Part shown: piece after piece, positions 19,534 through 28,243 of the stretch
Position numbering within the stretch: position 1 is the stretch's first letter
Layout of the letters: each line of letters begins with the position of its first letter
DNA from: Herbaspirillum sp.
GTDB taxonomy: Bacteria; Pseudomonadota; Gammaproteobacteria; Burkholderiales; Burkholderiaceae_D
Direction: 5' to 3'
Assembly: GCF_017744395.1 (NCBI RefSeq)
Contig: NZ_JAGIBI010000006.1
Coordinates: 62,001 to 126,000, forward strand
DNA length: 64,000 nucleotides
The notes under the pieces: generated by a model
What the model saw: the letters and a program-made list of their open reading frames with translations, nothing else
What the model was told of the DNA's origin: nothing
Database searches by the model: none
Made by a program: the position numbers and the translations under genes

Positions 19534-21186
19534 CTACGGCAAGCGGATGTCGGCGTCAGAGGCCGGGCCGGAACCGGCGATGTTCTGGCCGTCGCGGGAC
19601 GCGGCGGGTTGGCGCAATGCGTCTTCGCCGATGACTTTCAGGCTGCCGGGATCGGTGACGACGCGGTCGCGTCCGCCTTGCTTGGCCTGGTACAGGGCCT
19701 GGTCGGCGCTCTCGATCAGCGCCAGGATGCGGTCGCCTTCCTGCACGGGGTTCAATGACGCCACGCCCACGCTGATGGTGACGTAACCGTTCTTGGCGCC
19801 GGAATGGGGCAGGCGCAGGTCGCTTACCGCCTGGCGCAGGCTGGAGGCCAGCGCGGCGGCGCCGCGGATATCGCAATCGGGCAGGATCAGGGCGAATTCC
19901 TCGCCGCCGTAACGGGCCGCCAGGTCGCGCGTGCGCCTTCTGGAAGCGCCGATGGTTTTGGCGACTTCCCTGAGGCAATCGTCGCCTTTGGCATGGCCAT
20001 AGATGTCGTTGTACAGCTTGAAGTGGTCGACATCGATCAGGATCAGCGACAGCGCTCCCTTTTCCTTGCTCAGCCGGGCCAGTTCCGCGTTGGCGGTGCG
20101 GTCGAAATGGCGGCGGTTGGCCAGGCCGGTGAGGCCGTCGTGCAGGGCCAGTTGTACCAGGGTCGCGTTGAGCTGCTCGGAGCGCGCGCGGGCATTGACC
20201 GCCTCGTACTCGGAGCGCATCTGGATCTTGATCCGGCGCACCATGCGCCGCCCCAGCGCGGCGAACACGCCGGCCAGGAACATCACGCCGATGGTGCGGA
20301 TGTAGGCATCGCGGCGCCAGTTTTCCAGCACTTCCTGTTTCGATACCGCCACCGCGATGAACATCGGATAGCGCCGCAGCCGCACGAAGCTGTGGATGCG
20401 CAATTCGCTATCGGCCGGGGACGCGAGTTCGACGGTGCCGCGCTCATGCTTGGCGACATAGTCGTTGACCAGGGGACCGGCAGCCAGGCTGTTGCCGGTG
20501 CTGGCTTCCCCGAGGGTGCGGCGGATCAGCGAGGTGCCGCTGTTGAGCGCGAACAGGATGACGCCGCGCCGGCCGACATCGAAGGTTTCGTAATACTGCT
20601 TGAAGTAGTCGAACGAAATGGTGGCCAGGACCACGCCGCCGAAGGAACCATCCGGCTTGCTGATGCGGCGGCTGACCGTGAATATCCACTGGCCGGTGGA
20701 GCGGCTCTGGATCGGCGGGCCGATATAAGGGGCCGGGTCGGCGTGCAGCTTGTGGTAGATGAAGTAGCCGCGGTCGGCGTTGTTGTAGCGATCCGCCACG
20801 GTCCTTTGGGAGTTGACGATCCAGCGCCCGTTTTCGTCATAGACGAAGATGCCGTTGAGTTGCGGCAATTCATACACTTGCGATATCAACTGGCGGCTGA
20901 TGCGCTGCACGGAGTGCCGGTCCAGGCCGTCTTCCGCAATGTGCTCGAGCAGCACCTGCAGCACCAGGTCGGCCTCCTTGTAGGTGTCGTCGGCATGCTG
21001 GGCCAGCGCCTGGGCCATGTTGGAGGTATCGATCTCCGCTTCCTTGAGCAGCGCTTCGCGCGCCTGCCAGGTACGCCAGCCGTCCAGGCCGATCAGGGCA
21101 AGGCAGGCCAGCACCACGAACAGCGTGGCCAGCCAGACGGGGGAGGTCCGGCTAAAGCGGAACATGGAAGCAGGCTTATTGCCCAT
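19534..21186 (-). CDS. Membrane diguanylate cyclase with periplasmic sensor
   Basis: Same design as the cyclase at 16835-18400: a membrane helix near residues 15-35, a Cache-like periplasmic domain (YFIYHKLHADPAPYIGPPIQSRSTGQW), a second helix near residue 300, then GGDEF. The signature GGEEF is complete at 427-431, with the inhibitory RxxD site as RTRD just before it. The motif falls at the same residue number as in the paralogue, so the two are colinear and came from one duplication. Start codon choice is uncertain; ATG at 21165 is also possible. Confidence 0.93.
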   Translation of the reverse strand: MGNKPASMFRFSRTSPVWLATLFVVLACLALIGLDGWRTWQAREALLKEAEIDTSNMAQALAQHADDTYKEADLVLQVLLEHIAEDGLDRHSVQRISRQLISQVYELPQLNGIFVYDENGRWIVNSQRTVADRYNNADRGYFIYHKLHADPAPYIGPPIQSRSTGQWIFTVSRRISKPDGSFGGVVLATISFDYFKQYYETFDVGRRGVILFALNSGTSLIRRTLGEASTGNSLAAGPLVNDYVAKHERGTVELASPADSELRIHSFVRLRRYPMFIAVAVSKQEVLENWRRDAYIRTIGVMFLAGVFAALGRRMVRRIKIQMRSEYEAVNARARSEQLNATLVQLALHDGLTGLANRRHFDRTANAELARLSKEKGALSLILIDVDHFKLYNDIYGHAKGDDCLREVAKTIGASRRRTRDLAARYGGEEFALILPDCDIRGAAALASSLRQAVSDLRLPHSGAKNGYVTISVGVASLNPVQEGDRILALIESADQALYQAKQGGRDRVVTDPGSLKVIGEDALRQPAASRDGQNIAGSGPASDADIRLP

Positions 21187-21505
21187 CTGCTGCCGGGAGG
21201 GGCGATCCCGCCGGGAAAAACGCAGGCAAGAAACAGGCAGCGCCGTCCTGAGGTGTCGTGCGCTTCACGTCTTCCTCCTTCCTGTTTCGCCCATATTGAC
21301 GTGCAGGATAGAGGATAGTGGCGCGCTTTCCAATCGGGGATTACCTGAGTGTGGGAACAGGGCGACGCTTCAGGAATATCTTTTCGATGCCTTTTGCAAG
21401 GCCTTGGCGGGAGATGGCCTTTCTCCGCGCCGGGACATGAAAAAGCCCCGCTGCGGCAAGCGGGGCGTCCCATGGATGAAACGGCGGCATACCGGTCAGT
21501 ACCGG
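21187..21505. other. 319-bp gap with a terminator
   Basis: Apart from the hairpin at 21438-21466 I see no gene. The short open frames here have no ribosome site or recognisable product. The part next to 21186 probably carries the promoter of the leftward cyclase. Confidence 0.5.
21438..21466 (-). terminator. Rho-independent terminator
   Basis: Eight-pair stem GCCCCGCT / AGCGGGGC (21445-21452 and 21459-21466), followed on the minus strand by five T. It ends the small secreted-protein gene at 21506-21817. Confidence 0.82.
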
Positions 21506-21817
21506 TCAGCTCCCCGGCGAAGTGCCGAGCGGGCCATCCTTGATGTCGCGGGCATAGTTGTTGGGCTGGTTGCTGGGTGTTTCAGAGCTGCTGTGGTCGA
21601 CATACTGGCCGTTCTGGTCCTGGTAGGAGGCCGGCGGAGCGGCCTGCTGGCTTTGCGGGTCGCCCTGGGAATTGTAATCCTGCGGAGCCGATGAGTCGTA
21701 TTGCTGCTGGGGGGCCGGCGGGTTGCCGTAGCCGCCCGGGTCGTAGGACTGGGCATATGCGCCGGCGCCGCATGCGGCAGTGGCCAGCAGGAGTGCACGG
21801 ATGATGTTCCTGGACAT
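21506..21817 (-). CDS. Small secreted protein, disordered, Gln/Pro/Ser-rich
   Basis: 103 residues with a clear Sec signal peptide (MSRNIIRALLLATAACGAGA, likely cleaved after AYA). The mature chain is rich in Gln, Pro, Ser, Tyr and Asn and has no hydrophobic core, so it is probably disordered. It has its own terminator downstream and an inverted repeat about 100 bp upstream. I do not recognise the family and give no function. Confidence 0.75.
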   Translation of the reverse strand: MSRNIIRALLLATAACGAGAYAQSYDPGGYGNPPAPQQQYDSSAPQDYNSQGDPQSQQAAPPASYQDQNGQYVDHSSSETPSNQPNNYARDIKDGPLGTSPGS

Positions 21818-21913
21818 GGCGTTTTCCTTTCTGTCACTTTCGTTGGCGGGGGGATGTCAGTCCATGATAGGGAGATGCCGCGCGGGAAACAGTCGGATAG
21901 GCGGGTGAATTGG

Positions 21914-21940
21914 TGTCGGACTATTCCCGCGTGTCCGACA
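21914..21940. promoter_or_regulatory. Inverted repeat, possible operator
   Basis: Perfect eight-base arms TGTCGGAC and GTCCGACA separated by 11 bases, in the space between the divergent small secreted-protein gene and the LysR gene. Size and place suit a dimeric regulator; which one is unknown. Confidence 0.45.
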
Positions 21941-21943
21941 GTA

Positions 21944-21979
21944 AGAACCCATCTCACGTTTCATTGTGAAATAGGTTCT
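21944..21979. repeat. 36-bp imperfect dyad
   Basis: Arms of 14 bases (AGAACCCATCTCAC and GTGAAATAGGTTCT, 12 of 14 paired) around an eight-base loop. A related half (TAGAACCTGCTCACG) follows the HerA-like gene at 9926-9940, so this may be one copy of a dispersed repeat. Confidence 0.4.
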
Positions 21980-22074
21980 AAAGCGGCAGCGCCGCCATGG
22001 CCGCGCTTACTGTTCGCCGCCGTCCCCGGGTTACACTGCACCGGAAATTGAAACGACCGATGAGACCGGCCCCG

Positions 22075-22953
22075 ATGGATATCCGATATGTGCAAAGTTT
22101 TGTCGCCGTGGTGGAAAGCGGCTCGTTCGCCGAAGCCGCTCGCCGGCTCGACCTGACCGCCGCCGCGGTCGCCGCGCGCGTGCGCTCGCTGGAAGAAAGC
22201 CTGGCCGCGCCGCTGATCCAGCGCTCGGGGCGTTCGGTACGGCCTACCGCGCAAGGCTTGCAGGTGCTGGAAAGCGCGCACGCCCTGCTGCGCTCGGCGC
22301 GCGACATGCAGGCGCTGGCGCGCGATGGCGCCGGCGAGGTCGGCGAACTGCGCCTGGGCGCGTTCGTGACGGCCATGACCAGCGTCTTGCCGTCGTTGCT
22401 GCAGCGCTTCTATCGCTGTTATCCCAAGGCCAGCATCTTCGTGGAACCGGGCGCCTCGGTGGAGCTGTGCCGCAAGGTCGCCGCCGGCGAACTCGATGCG
22501 GCCGTGGTGGTGGAGCCGCAGTTCGCCGTGCCCAAGACCTGCGACTGGCTGGTGCTGATGGAGGAGCCGCTGGTGGTGATCGCGCCGGCCGGCAGCGCCG
22601 GCGAAGATGCGCACGAATTGCTGCGCCGCGAACCCTTCATCCGCTACAACCGCAATGTGCTGGGCGGGCAGTTGGCCGACCGCTACCTGCGCGACCACGG
22701 CATCGTGCCGCGCCAGCGCCTGGAGATCGACAGCCTGTTGGCGATCGCGGCGATGGTCGGCAAGGGCCTGGGCGTGTCGCTGCTGCCGGACTGGCCGGCG
22801 CTGTGGGAGGGCGGGCAGTCGCTGGTGAAGGTCGCGCTGCCCGATCGTGCGCCGGTGCGCCGCGTCGGCCTGATCATGGCGCGCCACTCGCCGCATGCGG
22901 CGCTGGCGCGTGTGTTCGCCGACGAGGCGGTGCGGGCGTTCGCGGAAAACTAG
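22075..22953 (+). CDS. LysR-family transcriptional regulator
   Basis: 292 residues: an N-terminal winged helix (MDIRYVQSFVAVVESGSFAE) and a LysR substrate-binding domain from about residue 90. I use the ATG at 22075, which gives the standard LysR start; the frame is open back to 21997. It is convergent with the dehydratase gene and its stop codon overlaps that of the dehydratase. The dehydratase is a possible target by closeness only. Confidence 0.92.
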   Translation: MDIRYVQSFVAVVESGSFAEAARRLDLTAAAVAARVRSLEESLAAPLIQRSGRSVRPTAQGLQVLESAHALLRSARDMQALARDGAGEVGELRLGAFVTAMTSVLPSLLQRFYRCYPKASIFVEPGASVELCRKVAAGELDAAVVVEPQFAVPKTCDWLVLMEEPLVVIAPAGSAGEDAHELLRREPFIRYNRNVLGGQLADRYLRDHGIVPRQRLEIDSLLAIAAMVGKGLGVSLLPDWPALWEGGQSLVKVALPDRAPVRRVGLIMARHSPHAALARVFADEAVRAFAEN

Positions 22954-24695
22954 GTCGTTTTGCGCTGCAGGCTTTCCGCTCGCAGGAATTCGAAATCGAC
23001 ACCCTTGTCGGCCTGCGTCACGTTTTCCAGGAACAGCTTGCGGTAGCCGCGCCCGGCGGCGGGTTTGGCGACAGGCCGCTCCTGCGCGCGCCTGGCAAGT
23101 TCCTGCTCGGAGACCAGCAGGGAAATCTCCCGTTTCGATACCGACAGCCGGATCCGGTCGCCCGTGCGCACATACGCCAGCGGGCCGCCGATGGCCGCCT
23201 CGGGCGTGACGTGCAGCACGATGGAGCCGAACGCGGTGCCGCTCATGCGGCCGTCCGAAATGCGCACCATGTCCTTGACGCCCTGGCGCGCCAGCTTGCG
23301 CGGAATCGGGATGTAGCCGGCCTCGGGCATGCCCGGCGCGCCCAGCGGGCCGATGTTCTTGAGCACCAGCATGTCGTCGGCATGCACGTCCAGCGCTTCG
23401 TCGTCGATGCGCTCGGCCAGGTCCTGCAGGTTGTCGAACACCACCGCCCGGCCCTCATGCTCCATCAGCCGCGCATCGGCCGCCGACTGTTTGATGATGG
23501 CGCCGCCGGGCGCCAGGTTGCCGCGCAAGACCGCCAGCCCGCCCTGCGGGTAAATCGGGTTGCCGAAACTGCGCACCACGTCCTGCGCGAAGCCGGGACC
23601 CTGCGCCTCCAGCTGCTCGCCCAGGGTGACGCCGTTGACGGTTATCGCATCCAGGTGCAGCAAGGGTTTGAGTTCGCGCAGCAAGGTGGCCACGCCGCCG
23701 GCCTTGTGCAGGTCTTCCATGTAGTGCGAACCGCTCGGTTTCAGGTCGAGCAGCACCGGTGTCTCGCGGCCCATGCGGTCGAGCCTGGCCAGATCGATTT
23801 CCAGCCCCACGCGCCCGGCGATGGCGGCCAGGTGGACGATGGCGTTGGTCGAACCGCCGATGGCGAGCAGTACCCGCAGGGCGTTGTCGAAGGCTTTTTC
23901 GGTCAGGATCTTGTCGACGGTGAGGCCGCTGTGCGCCAGTTGCACCGCGCGCGCGCCGGTCTCTTCGGCCACCCGGATGCGGTCGGCCGTCACCGCCGGC
24001 GGCGAGGCGCCGCCCGGCACCGTCATGCCGATGGCTTCGGCGATGCAGGCCATGGTGCTGGCCGTGCCCATCACCGAACAGGTGCCGACGCTGGCGACCA
24101 GCTGGTTGTTGACGTCGGCGATCTCGTCATCGTCGATTTCCTCGGCACGGTATCTGGCCCAGTAGCGGCGGCAATCGGTGCAGGCGCCGACCCGCTCGCC
24201 GCGGTGCGCGCCGGTCAGCATCGAGCCGGTGATCAGCTGGATCGCCGGGATGTTGGCCGAGGCCGCGCCCATCAACTGCGCCGGCACCGTCTTGTCGCAG
24301 CCGCCGATCAGCACCACCGCATCCATCGGCTGGGCGCGGATCATTTCCTCGGTATCCATCGACATCAGGTTGCGCAGGTACATCGAGGTGGGCGCCGCGA
24401 AGCTCTCATGGATGGAGATGGTCGGGAAATCCATCGGCAAGCCGCCGGCCAGCATGATGCCGCGTTTTACAGCCTCGATCAGTTGCGGCATGTTGCCGTG
24501 GCAGGGATTGTAGGCGCTGCCGGTATTGACGATGCCGATCACCGGGCGCGCCAGCGCATCGTCGGTATAGCCGGCGCCCTTGATGAAGGCCTTGCGCAGG
24601 AACAGCGAAAAGCCCTGGTCGCCATAGGAAGTCAATCCGCGGCGCATGCCTGCGGCGGGTGGCGCCTTGCCGTCCGTTTGCGGTTTCTTGCCCAT
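22950..24695 (-). CDS. Dehydratase of the IlvD/Edd family, sugar-acid type
   Basis: Iron-sulfur dehydratase. The cluster cysteines appear in IGGCDKTVPA and ASVGTCSVMGTAST, with a further Cys in GACTDCRRYW. The TCSVMGTAST form, together with 581 residues, points to the aldonate dehydratases (arabonate, xylonate or similar) rather than dihydroxy-acid dehydratase of branched-chain synthesis. The exact substrate is not known. The start at 24695 is preceded by AAGGAGA. It is divergent from the solute-binding protein gene at 24897. Confidence 0.88.
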   Translation of the reverse strand: MGKKPQTDGKAPPAAGMRRGLTSYGDQGFSLFLRKAFIKGAGYTDDALARPVIGIVNTGSAYNPCHGNMPQLIEAVKRGIMLAGGLPMDFPTISIHESFAAPTSMYLRNLMSMDTEEMIRAQPMDAVVLIGGCDKTVPAQLMGAASANIPAIQLITGSMLTGAHRGERVGACTDCRRYWARYRAEEIDDDEIADVNNQLVASVGTCSVMGTASTMACIAEAIGMTVPGGASPPAVTADRIRVAEETGARAVQLAHSGLTVDKILTEKAFDNALRVLLAIGGSTNAIVHLAAIAGRVGLEIDLARLDRMGRETPVLLDLKPSGSHYMEDLHKAGGVATLLRELKPLLHLDAITVNGVTLGEQLEAQGPGFAQDVVRSFGNPIYPQGGLAVLRGNLAPGGAIIKQSAADARLMEHEGRAVVFDNLQDLAERIDDEALDVHADDMLVLKNIGPLGAPGMPEAGYIPIPRKLARQGVKDMVRISDGRMSGTAFGSIVLHVTPEAAIGGPLAYVRTGDRIRLSVSKREISLLVSEQELARRAQERPVAKPAAGRGYRKLFLENVTQADKGVDFEFLRAESLQRKTT

Positions 24696-24896
24696 TGCCT
24701 GTCTCCTTGGAATGCATGGTGTTTTTAATCCGGCAAGTATTTCAAAGGCGTTGGGATGCGCAAAGCGCCTGTTTCGATATTCAAACCAAAAAAGTTTTTT
24801 GGTATGCCCCGCCGGCGCAGGGCATACCGCCGCGCCAAGTTGCTGCTATGCTGGTTACATCAAGCCAAGAAAAATGCCAGGCACAGAGGAGATATC

Positions 24897-25709
24897 ATGA
24901 GGAAATTCCTGTCAGCCGGCCTGCTGGCCGCGGCCATGGCCACGGCGGCGCAAGGGGAGGAATGCTCGAAGGTCGTGGTCTCGGCCGATTCCGACTATGC
25001 GCCCCTGCACTGGTACGACGGCAAGCGCCTGACCGGCGCCAGCATCGAAATCGCCTCGCGCGCGCTGACCGCGCTGGGAATCCCGTTCGAGGTGCGCTAC
25101 GTGGGGCCGTTCCACCGCGTGCTGAAGGATGCGCAAAGCGGGGAGGTGGCGATGATCGCATCCCTGAAGAACACGCCAGAGCGCCAGCAGTACCTGGCAT
25201 TTACCTCGGTGCCGCTGTTTTCCAACCCGATCGCGGTGTTCGTCGCGCGCGACCGCGGTTTCAGCTATTCGGGCTGGAAGGACCTGGTCGGCAAACGCGG
25301 CGCCATCACCATGGGCAACCAGTTCGGCGAAGGCTTCGACGAGTTCCTGCGCGACAACCTGAAGGTGGAGCAGGCGCAGAAGGCCTACATGAATTTCAGC
25401 AAGCTCGATGCCGGCAGCATCGACTATCTCATCACCGGCTATTACAGCGGGGTGATCTACCTGAACCAGACCCGGCAAGCCGACCGCTTCATGCCGCTCA
25501 AGCCGTATGTGACCGAGAGCGACAATTTCATCGCCCTGAGCAAGGCCAACGCTTGCGTCAAGTACCTGCCCAGGATCAATGCCCAGCTGGAGACCATGAA
25601 AAAACGTGGCGAGCTGCAGGCGATCCTGGAGCGCTATACCTCGGCGCTCAAGATCGAGGCGCCCATCAAGGGGAAAAACGCCGATGCGGGCGGCCCGAAG
25701 GTGAAATGA
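24897..25709 (+). CDS. Periplasmic solute-binding protein, family 3
   Basis: 270 residues with a Sec signal (MRKFLSAGLLAAAMATAAQG) and the bilobed fold of amino-acid-type binding proteins (VVVSADSDYAPLHWYDGKRL; ASIEIASRAL). AGAGGAGA lies just before the ATG at 24897, which decides the start; the open frame begins at 24756. No permease or ATPase gene is beside it, so it is an orphan binding protein that may serve a distant transporter or a sensor. Confidence 0.85.
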   Translation: MRKFLSAGLLAAAMATAAQGEECSKVVVSADSDYAPLHWYDGKRLTGASIEIASRALTALGIPFEVRYVGPFHRVLKDAQSGEVAMIASLKNTPERQQYLAFTSVPLFSNPIAVFVARDRGFSYSGWKDLVGKRGAITMGNQFGEGFDEFLRDNLKVEQAQKAYMNFSKLDAGSIDYLITGYYSGVIYLNQTRQADRFMPLKPYVTESDNFIALSKANACVKYLPRINAQLETMKKRGELQAILERYTSALKIEAPIKGKNADAGGPKVK

Positions 25710-25713
25710 ATCC

Positions 25714-26586
25714 CTAGTTGGAAATGGCCCTGGCGGCGGACATGACCAGGTCGGCATGGCGCCGTTCGTCGGCATCGCCGCCCCATCTTGCCGTGGTAAT
25801 GGCCAGGTTGACGGCGCCGGCCGGGCGGCCCAGGTGCGAGTCGGTCACCACCGCGGCGGTGGAGATATCGCCCAGGAAATATTCTTCCCGGATGTGGGCA
25901 TAGCCCTGCTCGCGGAAGCGCGCCAGGCGCTGCTTGATCTTGCCGCGGTCGGCGATGGTGTAGGGCGTGTAGGCGCGCAGCTCGGTGCGGTCCAGGATGT
26001 CGTCCACTTCGTGCGGATCGAGCGCGGCCAGGATGGCCAGGCCGCTGGCGGTGCAGAAGGCCGGCAGGCGGGTGCCGGTCACTACCGTCGGATTGAGCAC
26101 GTTGCGGCTGACGATACGCTGCACGAACACGATGTCGCAGCCGTCCAGGATGGTCAGGTTGGTGGTTTCCTCGGTCTGCTGGCTCAGTTGTTGCAGATAA
26201 GGGGTGGCGCGCCGCACCAGGTCGCTGGAAGACAGGTAGTGGTAGGCGAAATTGAGCACCTGCGGCGCCAGCTCGTACTTGCGGACTTCTTCGTCCTTGG
26301 TCAGGTAGCCCAGCGTCATCAGCGTGTAGGTGAAGCGCTGCGTGGTGCTGATGTCGAAACCGGTCAGCGCGGCGATCTGCGACAGCGACAGCTGGCGCTG
26401 CTGGCCGTCGAAGGCCATGAGCACCTTCATCGCCTTTTCCACCGAATTCACATACAGGGGCGAATCGACGCCGGTGTTGTCGGAGGCGGCGGCCAGCGGG
26501 CGGCCGGCCCTGGCCTTGGCCTTGGCGGGGGCGCCGGCCGTTTTTGCTGCGGCCGGCGCCTGGGCTGTTTGTTTCTTCGTCACCAT
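25714..26586 (-). CDS. IclR-family transcriptional regulator
   Basis: 290 residues: a 45-residue Ala/Lys-rich N-terminal stretch, an IclR winged helix (NSVEKAMKVLMAFDG, LSLSQIAALTGFDISTTQRF), then the effector-binding domain. It is the last gene of the leftward operon that starts at 33067, 64 bp after the CoA ligase. IclR proteins commonly control such catabolic clusters, so it is the natural candidate for the operator at 33093-33110; this is inference. Confidence 0.92.
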   Translation of the reverse strand: MVTKKQTAQAPAAAKTAGAPAKAKARAGRPLAAASDNTGVDSPLYVNSVEKAMKVLMAFDGQQRQLSLSQIAALTGFDISTTQRFTYTLMTLGYLTKDEEVRKYELAPQVLNFAYHYLSSSDLVRRATPYLQQLSQQTEETTNLTILDGCDIVFVQRIVSRNVLNPTVVTGTRLPAFCTASGLAILAALDPHEVDDILDRTELRAYTPYTIADRGKIKQRLARFREQGYAHIREEYFLGDISTAAVVTDSHLGRPAGAVNLAITTARWGGDADERRHADLVMSAARAISN

Positions 26587-26650
26587 GGATTCGCTTAGTT
26601 CGCTTCGTTCGAAGTCGCTATTATCGCCGCAACGATCGCCGCAATGCCTT

Positions 26651-28201
26651 TCATTTCGATGCGTGCGCGTTCCGGTCCCAGGCGGCTGACAGGTCGCGGC
26701 TGAGCAAGTGCTTGCGGATGCGCTCGGAAAGCGTGGTCTCGAACGCTTCGGCGCGCAGATAGTAGCGCGGCAGCTGGTAGCTGGCCAGGCGCGAATGCGC
26801 CCAGCGCGCCAGCGCGTCGAAGGACTCCTGCATGCCTTCCTTGAACTGCACGTACAGCATGATCTCCTGTTCGCCGACTTCGCTGTCCACGCCGATGGCC
26901 GCCGCCGCGGCGATGGCCGGGTGCATCACGAAGATGCGCTCGATTTCCCAGGCCGAGACGTTTTCGCCGCGCACCCGCATGCTGTCGGTCTTGCGGCCGA
27001 CGAAGAACAGGTCGCCGTCGGCATCCATGCGCGCCATGTCGCCGGTGTACAGCTTGCCGTCGCGGCGCGCCTCGGCGCTGGCCTTGGGATTGTCCAGGTA
27101 GCCCGGCAGGAAGCAGCCTTCCACCTCGCTCGAGACCACGATCTGGCCCAGTTCGCCGACCGGCACCGGCCGGTCCTCGTCATCCAGCAGTTCCACCCGC
27201 AGCCAGGGCAGGGCGCGGCCGATCGAACCGGTCTTGCCGGTGTTGTTGACGGTGGTGAAGCTGGAACCCTCGGTCATGCCGTAGCACTCGCGCAGCGCGA
27301 TGCCCAGGCGGTTTTTGATGCCGTCCCAGGCCTTGGCCGAGACGCCCGCGCCCCAGCCCACGCGCAGGGTATGCCGCGCCGGCTGCACCTCCGGCGGCAA
27401 CTGGCACAGGATATCGAGGATGCCGCCCAGGTAATGCAGGTGGGTGGCCTGCGCCTGCTCCACCTGTGGCCAGAAGCGGGTGGCCGAGAAGCGCTCGATC
27501 ACATGCAGGCTGACTTCTTCCAGGAACGGCACCAGCAGCAACTGGGCGCCGCCGATGTGGCACAGCGGCTCCCATACGAACATGCGGTCGCCCGCCTTGA
27601 CGGCGGACACGATCACCGTGCCTTCGCTGGCGATGCGCATCATGCGGTGGGTGAACACCACGCCCTTGGGCGCGCCGGTGGTGCCGGAGGTATAGATCAG
27701 GCACAGCGTATCTTCCGGCGCCACCGGTTCTACCGTCAGCGGGGCGTCGGCGGCCACTTCCGGCAAGGCGATCTCGTTGATCCAGGCCAGGCGCGCCGGC
27801 GGCGTATCGAGGCCGGCCAGCGCATCGGCGAAGCCGGGCTGGGCGACGAACAGGGCCGGCTTGCAATGGCCCAGCAGGTAGCTGATGCCGGGCGCCTTCA
27901 GGCGCGTGTTGACCGGCACCCAGACCGCGCCGGTCAGCATCAGCGCGTAGATCAGCGCCATGTGCTCCAGGCCGTTGTCGAGCATCAGCGCCACGCGGTC
28001 GCCGCGGGCGATGCCTTGCTGCTGCAGCCAGGCGCGCATGCGCTTGACCAGGTGTTCCATCTCCGCGAAGGAGGTGGCCACGCCGTTGAATTCCAGCAGC
28101 GTGTGGCCGGCGCGGGAGGCGAAGCCGGCTTGCAGCAGCGGCACCACGTCGAGGTTGTCGGTGCCGGTGCGGACGGGGAAGTAATGGGAATAGCGGTGCA
28201 T
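26651..28201 (-). CDS. AMP-forming acyl-CoA ligase
   Basis: Adenylate-forming enzyme that activates a carboxylic acid to its CoA ester. The AMP-binding P-loop YTSGTTGAPKGVVFTH is complete, as is the later motif YTGDMARMDADGDLFFVGRK. The 516 residues and overall character resemble CaiC-like (carnitine/crotonobetaine) ligases. I cannot name the substrate. It lies between the ABC permease and iclR in the operon, as expected for activation of an imported acid. Confidence 0.88.
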   Translation of the reverse strand: MHRYSHYFPVRTGTDNLDVVPLLQAGFASRAGHTLLEFNGVATSFAEMEHLVKRMRAWLQQQGIARGDRVALMLDNGLEHMALIYALMLTGAVWVPVNTRLKAPGISYLLGHCKPALFVAQPGFADALAGLDTPPARLAWINEIALPEVAADAPLTVEPVAPEDTLCLIYTSGTTGAPKGVVFTHRMMRIASEGTVIVSAVKAGDRMFVWEPLCHIGGAQLLLVPFLEEVSLHVIERFSATRFWPQVEQAQATHLHYLGGILDILCQLPPEVQPARHTLRVGWGAGVSAKAWDGIKNRLGIALRECYGMTEGSSFTTVNNTGKTGSIGRALPWLRVELLDDEDRPVPVGELGQIVVSSEVEGCFLPGYLDNPKASAEARRDGKLYTGDMARMDADGDLFFVGRKTDSMRVRGENVSAWEIERIFVMHPAIAAAAAIGVDSEVGEQEIMLYVQFKEGMQESFDALARWAHSRLASYQLPRYYLRAEAFETTLSERIRKHLLSRDLSAAWDRNAHASK

Positions 28202-28243
28202 GTCGGTTCTTTGTGAATGAGTCGTCAGGTTCGGCGGGCGCGC

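Noticed and set aside
22467..24728. 753-codon plus-strand frame across the LysR gene and the dehydratase
   Set aside because: It runs out of frame through one real gene and antisense to another, with no ribosome site or domain.
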